The notes below the pieces were generated by a model that saw only the letters and a list, made by a program, of their open reading frames with translations, ran no database searches and was not told the DNA's origin. Below, piece after piece: positions 6,523 through 13,011 of a DNA stretch of 27,873 bases. The DNA is taken from positions 1-27,873 of IMG/VR virus record IMGVR_UViG_3300012931_000062. One strand, written 5' to 3'. A program made the position numbers and the translations under genes. Origin of the DNA: a virus. Numbering within the stretch: the first letter of the stretch is position 1; every line of letters begins with the position of its first letter.

Positions 6523-7478
6523 CTGACCTATCGAAAATCGACTTCACGAAGTGCAAGCTGCCAGAATTTGAAGGCGCGTCCCTAACCGTTGACCGCGCCA
6601 TGTATCTCATTGAACAAGTACGGCTCAAGAACGGTTCAATGGTCGTGGCAACGAAAACGACGGCGGACGAGCGTCACCCGTGGCGGATGCATGAGGCTGG
6701 AGCACCAATCGCTGACTGGGTGCGGCATGTACTGAAATGCATGGAGCTGGTTGACGCGTTCATTGTATTCGAGTTGGAGCGAATCGAGTTCGAAGAAGAG
6801 TTCCCGCTATCGAGCGAGCAGGTGCGTGATTTTCTGCGAGAGCATCCAGGGGAGCATCGGTTGGCGGAGAGCTGGCATCCGCCAGCGAGTAGGTGGTTCA
6901 GGTTCGCTGATGGTGTGGCGCAGTGGCAGGACAGTCTTGGTAATTGGTGCGGAGGCGCCCTCGCGCGGGGATCGCGCTACCGAGTTGTCGAGTCGCGAAG
7001 GCCTGCTCCGGATTGGAATTACCGAGTTGATCTCCGCACCGTCCCCGACCGAGTGGCGCTGTATGAGCCCGATTGGGTGGAGGTATTTGCGCATCAAATC
7101 CAGGAACTGGACCAACTTGAGGTATCTACGCGATACCGGAAAAGCACTTATCATAATTGGATCTGTAGGCTTTACGGTGGGTACGCTCCGGATGGATACC
7201 TATATCAAGCCGACCGCAACACCTTCCCTGCCGGATACGTGCCGTCATTCGAGCGGTTCGAGACTAAGACTGCGGACGAGCTGCTGCGGATGGCGATCGC
7301 GAAGCCGGGTCAGGAATTCAGTGTCAACGTTGAGGCGCACAGCACGGCGGCATTCTTCTCGTACTCGAAGACGAAAGGGCTTTGCTTGAGATGGGACACC
7401 CCAACTGACACGCCCACTCAGGTGAGCCAGGCTTGGTTTTTCTCGCGTGGTCCGTACAGGGTTCGGGTCGAAGGATGA
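6519..7478 (+). CDS. Hypothetical protein, 319 aa
   Basis: An ATGA overlap joins it to both neighbours. The product is aromatic-rich, with many Trp, Tyr and Phe, especially at 120-180 ('WHPPASRWFRFADGVAQW') and 200-260 ('YHNWICRLYGGYAPDGYLY'), suggesting a beta-rich globular protein. An acidic segment at about 85-100 ('FELERIEFEEEF') stands out. No enzymatic motif, membrane helix or signal peptide is seen. The 212-residue ORF at 6751-7389 in another frame is very Arg/Ser-rich and is taken as its shadow. Function unknown. Confidence 0.65.
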   Translation: MTDLSKIDFTKCKLPEFEGASLTVDRAMYLIEQVRLKNGSMVVATKTTADERHPWRMHEAGAPIADWVRHVLKCMELVDAFIVFELERIEFEEEFPLSSEQVRDFLREHPGEHRLAESWHPPASRWFRFADGVAQWQDSLGNWCGGALARGSRYRVVESRRPAPDWNYRVDLRTVPDRVALYEPDWVEVFAHQIQELDQLEVSTRYRKSTYHNWICRLYGGYAPDGYLYQADRNTFPAGYVPSFERFETKTADELLRMAIAKPGQEFSVNVEAHSTAAFFSYSKTKGLCLRWDTPTDTPTQVSQAWFFSRGPYRVRVEG

Positions 7479-7858
7479 AAACCTACAAAACACGCGAAGA
7501 GGCGGTCGCGGCAGCTCCGTGCGTAACGGTGTGCGGCCTGCGCCTGCACCCAATAGTGGTAGCTACTAGCATCTCGTGCGAATTGTACGTGAATGCTGGT
7601 ATTTACGATCTAAAGTCCGGCCCTATTGGGATCAAGATAGAACCCACCGAATGGGGAAGCGATCAGTTCATGGCACAGGTGTGGTGCTACGGAATTCAAC
7701 GGTCTAACTATGACAAATGTATGACGGTTGAAGACGCCGCTCGATGGTGCGAGTCGGTGTTGTCGGGTATGTTGCGAGACGTTGAGCAAACGCTATCGTG
7801 TATCAGGGAGTGGCGAACGAGCCCGCGAGAGGGTGAGAAAGTGAGTGACGGATGCTGA
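7475..7858 (+). CDS. Hypothetical protein, 127 aa
   Basis: The start ATG 7475 overlaps the previous stop (ATGA); upstream in-frame codons back to 7433 belong to the preceding gene. The protein has several cysteines (six) and a predicted alpha/beta layout, with 'EDAARWCESVLSGMLRDVEQTLSCI' forming a C-terminal helix. No CxxC pair or known domain is visible. Function unknown. Confidence 0.6.
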   Translation: MKTYKTREEAVAAAPCVTVCGLRLHPIVVATSISCELYVNAGIYDLKSGPIGIKIEPTEWGSDQFMAQVWCYGIQRSNYDKCMTVEDAARWCESVLSGMLRDVEQTLSCIREWRTSPREGEKVSDGC

Positions 7859-8238
7859 GTGACTACGCGAAAACAGTGGTCCTAAACGAAGGTCTTCCAG
7901 GGTTCACGCCTAGCGGTAAAATGCGCCGACCATGTGACGCGTTGCGCAGGTATCAAAGCGCGACCGTCGACATAGCTTCAATCCCGACAATCCGCAATGA
8001 ACGTCTCGAGCGAGAGCTGACGAGGATTGGTGCGGTTGAGTTTCGTGGTGACGTGCCGATTACGCGCTTAGGCTATGATGGGGTAGCCGCGTTCACGGTC
8101 GACGGTGACAATGGGCGAGACGTGCTAAAGCAGAGCTGCCGAGTCGACAGAATCCAACCAGCTGACGGAGATGGGCCAGGATGGTGCGTTGTTGGGTTGT
8201 ATTCGGAGATGTGTGACGGATGGCTGAATGACACGTGA
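7852..8238 (+). CDS. Hypothetical protein, 128 aa
   Basis: It overlaps the preceding gene by seven bases and is the last member of the overlapping gene chain that begins at the left edge. The sequence has 'IPTIRNERLERELTRIGAVEF' (helix then strand) and a Gly/Asp-rich centre; no family is recognised. It is followed by the first real non-coding gap (103 bases) of the window. Confidence 0.6.
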   Translation: MLSDYAKTVVLNEGLPGFTPSGKMRRPCDALRRYQSATVDIASIPTIRNERLERELTRIGAVEFRGDVPITRLGYDGVAAFTVDGDNGRDVLKQSCRVDRIQPADGDGPGWCVVGLYSEMCDGWLNDT

Positions 8239-8341
8239 TGAGTCAACTGTTCACGGTGTGAAATAGTGAAACCCCCGAAGCTCTAACTTTTAGGGTATTG
8301 CCACCATGCCTGATGCGTCCGAGTGAGGTTGAAAGGATCAT
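8239..8341. promoter_or_regulatory. Non-coding gap with operator-like palindrome and shared A/C-rich motif
   Basis: This is the first gap after an unbroken gene chain. It holds a short palindrome TTCAC-GGT-GTGAA (8250-8262) and the motif GAAATAGTGAAACCCCC (8260-8276), a relative of which occurs in the next large gap (9150-9166). A weak hairpin CTCTAA-CTT-TTAGGG (one G-T pair) follows. A convincing -35/-10 pair is not visible. GAAAGGA at 8331-8337 is the ribosome binding site of the next gene. Confidence 0.35.
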
Positions 8342-8578
8342 ATGAACAAAGAATTTCTTTACACGATAGCGAGCGACGACAGTAAGCGGACCCGACTCGT
8401 TGAGTCACTCCGCGTGGCTGCTTCGATCTTGACCAGAACCGGTCGCGGTCCAGAGTACAGAGAGGAAGCGCGAGCTGCGGTGGCGAGTGAATTACTCGCC
8501 ACCGCAGCTCAGCTTTGCGACCACGAGCGACTGAATCCAGACGGTTCTTGCCGATACTGCGAAAAGGAACGCCCCTGA
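8342..8578 (+). CDS. Small protein with C-terminal zinc-knuckle-like motif, 78 aa
   Basis: ATG 8342 follows AAAGGA. The first 60 residues are helical and Ala/Arg-rich; the end has 'CDHERLNPDGSCRYC', a C-x2-H-like and C-x2-C arrangement that could bind one zinc ion. An unusual feature is a perfect 17-bp inverted repeat (8472-8510) inside the coding region, which forces the peptide 'ARAAVASELLATAAQL'. It is four bases from the next gene, so the two are probably cotranscribed. Function unknown; a small nucleic-acid-binding or adaptor protein is possible. Confidence 0.65.
   Translation: MNKEFLYTIASDDSKRTRLVESLRVAASILTRTGRGPEYREEARAAVASELLATAAQLCDHERLNPDGSCRYCEKERP
8472..8510. repeat. Perfect 17-bp inverted repeat (stem-loop) within a coding sequence
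   Basis: GAGCTGCGGTGGCGAGT (8472-8488) and its exact reverse complement (8494-8510) flank a 5-base loop GAATT. The stem is GC-rich and would form a very stable RNA hairpin. It is not followed by a T-tract, so it does not look like an intrinsic terminator. Confidence 0.9.
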
Positions 8579-8581
8579 GGT

Positions 8582-9151
8582 ATGGCTACACCAAGCAGAC
8601 AGAGGGCGCTTATTGCTCTCCGATCGCACAGAAGCGTGGCAGCGGCGGCGCGCTCATGCGCGACAACGACTCAGTCGTTGACCAGACTAACCGTTGGTGA
8701 CAATGAGCTGACGAAAGCATATCAGGATTGTGTTAGTAGGAAGAATTTGGCCAGGGAGCGAGAGGCGAAAGACGCCGGGAATAGAGCGAAAGAGTGTGTC
8801 CCAAAACAGATCACCGAGGAGCAGGTAGAGCGTTACAAACGAAAGTTGTTCTACCTCTCTGGAAAAGATCCAGCGATTGCCGTGGCCGCTTTGCACAGAC
8901 GCCTAAATCGAGAGCGACGACAGGATAAGGCTGTAGATCTGGAAGAGGCGATTGAGAATCTTGATGCGGTGCAGCAACAGGCTGGTGTTCTGAAGCCAAT
9001 CAGGAAGGCCGTTGTTGACATCTGGGATCGCTGGTGCGCCAACTGCAAACAGCACAGAGTGGACGACCCGTGCGAGGTTTGCGGAAGGCACACGGTTCTA
9101 GTAAAAGGAGAAGGTGGACCCACCACTAGAGCGTGCGAAGATTCGGTTTGA
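8582..9151 (+). CDS. Putative DNA-binding protein with C-terminal zinc ribbon, 189 aa
   Basis: The start ATG 8582 lies three bases past the previous stop and just after a GAGG (8577-8580). The N-terminal 25-45 residues ('RSVAAAARSCATTTQSLTR') look like a helix-turn-helix. The centre is charged and helical, and the C-terminus carries 'CANC' and 'CEVCGRH' about 12 residues apart, a zinc ribbon. HTH plus zinc ribbon suggests a nucleic-acid-binding regulator or a small accessory to recombination; this is inference. A terminal gap with a hairpin follows (9163-9188). Confidence 0.6.
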   Translation: MATPSRQRALIALRSHRSVAAAARSCATTTQSLTRLTVGDNELTKAYQDCVSRKNLAREREAKDAGNRAKECVPKQITEEQVERYKRKLFYLSGKDPAIAVAALHRRLNRERRQDKAVDLEEAIENLDAVQQQAGVLKPIRKAVVDIWDRWCANCKQHRVDDPCEVCGRHTVLVKGEGGPTTRACEDSV

Positions 9152-9231
9152 AAATAACGAAACCGCCTAGGGTTGCCCTCCTAGACGGCTTCGATCCAGC
9201 GTCTCTCTGTCCGACCACAGAAAGGTGACGC
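9150..9231. promoter_or_regulatory. Intergenic leader with imperfect hairpin
   Basis: The gap starts with GAAAATAACGAAACC, related to the motif at 8260-8276. CCGCCTAGG (9163-9171) pairs with CCTAGACGG (9180-9188) with one C-A mismatch and an 8-base loop. On the minus strand the hairpin is followed by a T-rich run (TTTCGTTATTTTC), like an intrinsic terminator read right to left; on the plus strand no T-run follows. It could act as a leader element for the middle operon. Confidence 0.4.
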
Positions 9232-9831
9232 ATGGAGCAGACGCAGTCAAGAGTGACGCAGCGCGGAGGCTACAACCGGGAAGAGCGCCCTACCGTCTTC
9301 GGTGGGAAATCACAGATCGCTGAAGCTATCGAAGACCGGTTCCGTCTCGACTCGATGATAGGCTGGTGCCTCTCGTACGCCGACGGCTACACGGACGCCC
9401 TGGCGGAGGCTGAGGAGATCGGCCCAAACGAACTCCGGATATTCATCGACACGACCAGAGCTCCGAGGTTTTTCCGGCGAAAGAAGCACATTGGGACTCG
9501 GTACATCCCACACGGAAGAACGCAGATCGCCAGGAACAACGACCGAGCGGACTCCAAGGGGCTCCCGTCTCACCTGTCGCGAGAGCAATGGGAGCGCATC
9601 GTCTTCGCTTTCCGTGGTTCATGCGTCTACTGTGGGTGCGCTCCCCGGGTGATGACGATTGACCATCTTGTTCCGATCTGTGCGGGTGGAGGAACGGAAT
9701 TAATGAACGTTGTCCCCGCGTGTTTCGACTGCAACATCAAGAAAGGTCGGAAGATGCCGGAAGAATTCATTTCAAGCGATCGGCTGGCGGAGATTCTTGG
9801 CGTGTTGGGGGGTGTAGCCAAATGCTATTGA
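9232..9831 (+). CDS. HNH endonuclease, 199 aa
   Basis: The C-terminal half is a clear HNH (McrA-type) domain: zinc pair 'CVYC' (131-134), the catalytic 'IDHLVPICAGG' with D144-H145, conserved Asn in 'MNVVPAC', and second zinc pair 'CFDC' (164-167) followed by 'NIKKGRK'. The N-terminal 110 residues are not recognised. HNH nucleases near terminase genes often assist packaging in HK97-type phages, whereas others are homing enzymes. This one lies about 1.4 kb upstream of the small terminase, with no interrupted host gene, so a packaging or general nuclease role is equally possible. AAAGGTG lies upstream of the ATG. Confidence 0.9.
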   Translation: MEQTQSRVTQRGGYNREERPTVFGGKSQIAEAIEDRFRLDSMIGWCLSYADGYTDALAEAEEIGPNELRIFIDTTRAPRFFRRKKHIGTRYIPHGRTQIARNNDRADSKGLPSHLSREQWERIVFAFRGSCVYCGCAPRVMTIDHLVPICAGGGTELMNVVPACFDCNIKKGRKMPEEFISSDRLAEILGVLGGVAKCY

Positions 9832-10547
9832 AGGAAGACCTGACCTGGTACCTATCCGAAGGTATCGCGGTTTTCGAGCGCTCGACCATCGGAGCGATCC
9901 TGGACAAACTCGAGCTCGAGTCCTGCACGTCGAGAGCATGCCGAACCTGCCACGGGACGGCCTTCGTCAACGAGCCCCACAAGTGCCCTGACCCGAAAGA
10001 CCCGGCGCGAACCATCACGGTGCAGTTCGGCGCGTGGTGCCCCAAATGCAAAGGGACCGGCGTCGAACCAGTGTTCCTTAGCGCTGAGGAGCAGAAGCTA
10101 GTCGACTCTGGAGAGTGGATGAACGAGGCCGAGCGCGGAGGACAGAGGAGCGCCGTTCCCGACCAGGTGCTCGTGCGTTACGCTTACATATCGAGGTTAT
10201 TGTCTGCGCTCTGTGGTGAGGACAGGGACGCCGTGGAGCTCGCCTATGGCGACGAGGGGGAGGAATTGAGCCATGGAGTCAAAGGGCGCGTATGGGCCGT
10301 TCTGCCGCTAACCAGGGCTGGTAAGGAGCTACTGGCTGGCGAGCGTGACCGCAAGGAGGCGAGCGGCATTGTGGCACCCGAGAGGCCTGTGCAATGTCTG
10401 GTCAGCTTGGCGGATCTACCCAAGAGCAAACGGACCCCAAAGCGAACAGTCCTGCTCGCTGAGGCACTGGAGGAGGCAGCTCGAAGACTGTCCAAGGCGG
10501 AAGAGGCTTGGGATGCGCTGGCCGTTGAAATCGAGGTGATTAAGTGA
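9822..10547 (+). CDS. Zinc-finger protein, candidate regulator (241 aa)
   Basis: ATG 9822 overlaps the HNH gene by ten bases; the preceding part of the open frame (from 9720) is a shadow. A split DnaJ-like zinc motif is visible: 'CRTCHGT' (about 39-45) and 'CPKCKGTG' (about 73-80). The middle (about 105-150) is helical with 'RYAYISRLLSALCGEDRDAVELAYGDEG', and the C-terminus (about 210-241) is a charged helix. The split zinc finger and the position at the end of the middle genes recall late-gene antiterminators such as lambdoid Q, but no sequence identity with Q is claimed. It may equally be a chaperone-like or DNA-binding protein of another kind. Confidence 0.55.
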   Translation: MLLKEDLTWYLSEGIAVFERSTIGAILDKLELESCTSRACRTCHGTAFVNEPHKCPDPKDPARTITVQFGAWCPKCKGTGVEPVFLSAEEQKLVDSGEWMNEAERGGQRSAVPDQVLVRYAYISRLLSALCGEDRDAVELAYGDEGEELSHGVKGRVWAVLPLTRAGKELLAGERDRKEASGIVAPERPVQCLVSLADLPKSKRTPKRTVLLAEALEEAARRLSKAEEAWDALAVEIEVIK

Positions 10548-10840
10548 TCGGCGAAGTAAAGATCCCGGAGTTGGTCGAGGTGTGGCGGATCGCTAGGCTC
10601 ATCGGTTGGACCACAGCCAAGACCCGCCGGTTTTTCGTTGATGCTGGATTGGCTTCCCGTATCGGGAAAAACACGGAATGGATGGTCGTTAGGGTAGATT
10701 TCGAAGTGGTGATGCCGACGCTCTACCGGATCTTCGCCGAGTCCTATGCGAGGGGCGAACTGCTCTCGAGGCGCGGTAGATGGTCAAGAGAAACAAAAAC
10801 AAGTGAAGACGAGATAAACAAGGTCACCCGAATCGCCTAA
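10544..10840 (+). CDS. Small helix-turn-helix-like protein, 98 aa
   Basis: It begins with GTG 10544 (GTGA overlap) and ends in a TAATG overlap with the next gene. The segment 'EVWRIARLIGWTTAKTRRFFVDAGLASRIGKN' has the length and spacing of a MerR/excisionase-type HTH followed by a wing ('TEWMVVRVDFEVV'). A role in DNA binding or transcription control is plausible. The C-terminus is basic and charged. Function not assigned. Confidence 0.6.
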   Translation: MIGEVKIPELVEVWRIARLIGWTTAKTRRFFVDAGLASRIGKNTEWMVVRVDFEVVMPTLYRIFAESYARGELLSRRGRWSRETKTSEDEINKVTRIA

Positions 10841-11127
10841 TGTTCAAGCGCGCGCAGCTCAGAAGGGCCAAAGCGAAGGCGCATACCAATAGCCAGCTCG
10901 GCCAGTCCGACCTGGCAGCTATTCCTGTGCGCCCCAGACGCATCACAATCGAAGTCCCGCCAGAGTGGCTCAGCTGTCGCAAGGCCTCCCGGGACGTAAC
11001 GAGACGACGTAACGAAAAGCCGCGCTACCAGCACGGCAGACCCCTGACCGCACAGCTCAACGACTCGGATGACTCGAGGGTGTTGATGGGGCGGTTGAGC
11101 GAGCAGACAACAGAACGCGAAGGCTGA
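10840..11127 (+). CDS. Small basic protein, 95 aa
   Basis: It shares a base with the previous stop (TAATG). The protein is strongly basic at its N-terminus ('KRAQLRRAKAKAH') and otherwise low in hydrophobic residues, probably disordered or nucleic-acid binding. A proline-rich short strand 'RPRRITIEVPPEWL' is the only ordered-looking section. No family recognised. Confidence 0.5.
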   Translation: MFKRAQLRRAKAKAHTNSQLGQSDLAAIPVRPRRITIEVPPEWLSCRKASRDVTRRRNEKPRYQHGRPLTAQLNDSDDSRVLMGRLSEQTTEREG

Positions 11128-11138
11128 AAAGTCGACGC

Positions 11139-11186
11139 GTCATCCTCGCCGTCGCCGGGCGAAAATCGGGCGCTAAGGATGACACG
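11139..11186 (+). promoter_or_regulatory. Hairpin sequestering the terminase ribosome binding site
   Basis: GTCATCCT (11139-11146) is the exact reverse complement of AGGATGAC (11176-11183), and two further pairs form across a mismatch (11136-11137 with 11185-11186). The right arm contains AAGGA, the Shine-Dalgarno sequence for ATG 11187. Folding would hide it, so translation of the first late gene may be controlled by this structure. The 29 bases between the arms are GC-rich and can themselves fold. Confidence 0.45.
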
Positions 11187-11696
11187 ATGGCAAAACGAAG
11201 GCCCGCTAAGCGGTCCGCGCTACAGGCGCCGGGACGCGGCAAAAAGATCAGCACTGAGCTGACTGCAAAGTTTCGCGAGGCGTACCTACGCTTCGGATAC
11301 ATGACGGCAGCGGCCAACGAAGTGAAGCTACCCCCGACCTCCTGCGTAAGGCTGGTTGAGGAAGCAGAGAGTGACCCGGAATTCGTTGCGGCTCGTCGGC
11401 TGCTTTTGACGCGCGGGCTAGATCGCGTTGAAACGATGATGATTCGCTCGGCTGAGATAGCCACTGAGCGGATCGAAGCTGGCCCCACCGTGGATGCCAT
11501 GGGTGGGATAGTGGACAACGGCCCGCAGTATTTCCGCGGCCTGTCAGATGCGCACCGTTCTCTTGTTGCGCGCAAAGCGAAAGAGACGCCAGACGAGGCC
11601 GGGAAGGCTGGTCCTGTCGAGGTTCGGATCACGGTAAAGGCGGCCGACGCTATCGGCGCCGAGCAGGTTCCGGCGCCTGCCGATTCCGGTGCCTGA
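11187..11696 (+). CDS. terS: Terminase small subunit
   Basis: The 169-residue protein has a basic N-terminus (1-25) followed by an HTH-like pattern ('FREAYLRFGYMTAAANEVKLPPTSCVRLVEEAESDPEFVAARR' shortened: helices at about 28-70), the phage terminase small subunit architecture, then a helical oligomerisation region and a flexible acidic tail. It overlaps the large subunit gene by eight bases. Its role is recognising the phage packaging start and loading the large subunit; the cos or pac site is not identified. Confidence 0.8.
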   Translation: MAKRRPAKRSALQAPGRGKKISTELTAKFREAYLRFGYMTAAANEVKLPPTSCVRLVEEAESDPEFVAARRLLLTRGLDRVETMMIRSAEIATERIEAGPTVDAMGGIVDNGPQYFRGLSDAHRSLVARKAKETPDEAGKAGPVEVRITVKAADAIGAEQVPAPADSGA

Positions 11697-13011
11697 CTTC
11701 TCGCTTACGACGCCGCAGTCGTGGGCGCATCAAGCATTTCACTCGCGCCCTGGACTACCGAACACGGTCAACCTTGTTTGGTCGCGCGGTTCCGGTAAGT
11801 CGTGGTTCGAGCGATTCGAGGGCATCTGGCTTCCCGTCGCCGAGAACATTGGCAAGGTTAGAGCGAGCGCACTCAAGCCATTCAAGGGCGTTCGGATCAT
11901 TGGGCTCTGCCCAACCCTGAAGCAGTTCCGTGACATCCACGGCGCGAAGCTGCATGAGGAAAACGAGGGAGACTGGAAGTTCCTTGGTGGCAAGCTCAAC
12001 CACTCGACACTGCGGATTGACTGGCCTGATGGCAGTTGGTTCCAGCCGATGCCAGCCGCATCGGCATCAAGCAAAGCTGCGCTTGGTCAGCGGTGCGATT
12101 ATGTCTTGCTCGATGAGGCGGACGACATTGCTTCTTCCGTTTACCACACGGTGGTCCAGCCGTGGTTTACGGAGCCCTGGAGCTTTGCCCAAATCCTTTC
12201 GGGTGGCACACCGCGTCGCGGACGTCATGGTTTGCTCTATGAGTTGCACCGTCTAGGGATCAGCGCTGACCCGCTTGATGCGCGGTACTCGTCGAAGGTG
12301 TTCACCTGGCGGGATTCGCCGGAAATTATCCGACTCGACCAAATCGAAGACGCCAAGCGGAACATGCCGCCAGCGGTCTTCGCTCGTGAGTACGAGTGCG
12401 ATTTTGACTCTGCCGAGGGACTTGTTTATCCCTTCGAGGAAGATTTCCATGTACGGGCTCCAGACGAAAACGTCCGCTTCTTACGCTTCGCAATTGGTGG
12501 CGATCACGGTTGGAATGACCCCGGTGTCCTGCTCTTCGGTGGCATCGCTGGTCACGGCAACGATTCGATAATCTGGATCCTCGAGGAGCACTACGCTTCA
12601 GAGCGCCCCAATCATGAATGGGACGCGATCGTAACGGAGCGCTACCATGGGGTCCGTGGGTGGCTCGACCCTTCGAGACCCGACCGGATCAACGACTACC
12701 GACGAGCTGGACTTGACGCTCGCCCAGCCGACAACTCAATCGAGGCCGGTGTCGCGAGAATCGCTGAGTTGCTATTCCGGCGCAAGGTAGAAGACGGTGA
12801 AGACTACGCCCGTCTGTACATCCATCCGCGCTGCGTGAATACGATCCGCGAGTTCAAGAGCTACCGCCGCAAGCAAGACCCACAGAACAAAGACCGCTAT
12901 CTCGAGGATATCGTCGACAAAAACAACCACGCTATGGACGCCCTCCGCTACATGGTCGTTGGTGAGTTTGGGCGAAGTTTGAGCCGCCGCGGGTTGGTAG
13001 CTGACTCATGA
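11689..13011 (+). CDS. terL: Terminase large subunit
   Basis: The GTG start at 11689 overlaps terS by eight bases. The 440-residue protein has Walker A 'WSRGSGKSW' (31-39), Walker B 'YVLLDEADD' with D142-E143, a coupling-like 'SGGTPRRG', and a C-terminal RNaseH-like nuclease with 'IGGDHGWNDPG' (D272) and 'NNHAMDALRY' (D417). The length and motifs match headful/cos-type large terminases. It pumps DNA into the prohead and cuts concatemers. It is joined to the portal gene by an ATGA overlap. Confidence 0.95.
   Translation: MPDFSLTTPQSWAHQAFHSRPGLPNTVNLVWSRGSGKSWFERFEGIWLPVAENIGKVRASALKPFKGVRIIGLCPTLKQFRDIHGAKLHEENEGDWKFLGGKLNHSTLRIDWPDGSWFQPMPAASASSKAALGQRCDYVLLDEADDIASSVYHTVVQPWFTEPWSFAQILSGGTPRRGRHGLLYELHRLGISADPLDARYSSKVFTWRDSPEIIRLDQIEDAKRNMPPAVFAREYECDFDSAEGLVYPFEEDFHVRAPDENVRFLRFAIGGDHGWNDPGVLLFGGIAGHGNDSIIWILEEHYASERPNHEWDAIVTERYHGVRGWLDPSRPDRINDYRRAGLDARPADNSIEAGVARIAELLFRRKVEDGEDYARLYIHPRCVNTIREFKSYRRKQDPQNKDRYLEDIVDKNNHAMDALRYMVVGEFGRSLSRRGLVADS

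Noticed and set aside
6751-7389. 212-aa plus-strand ORF
   Set aside because: Arg/Ser-rich composition and complete overlap with the better 319-aa frame, which is coupled at both ends.
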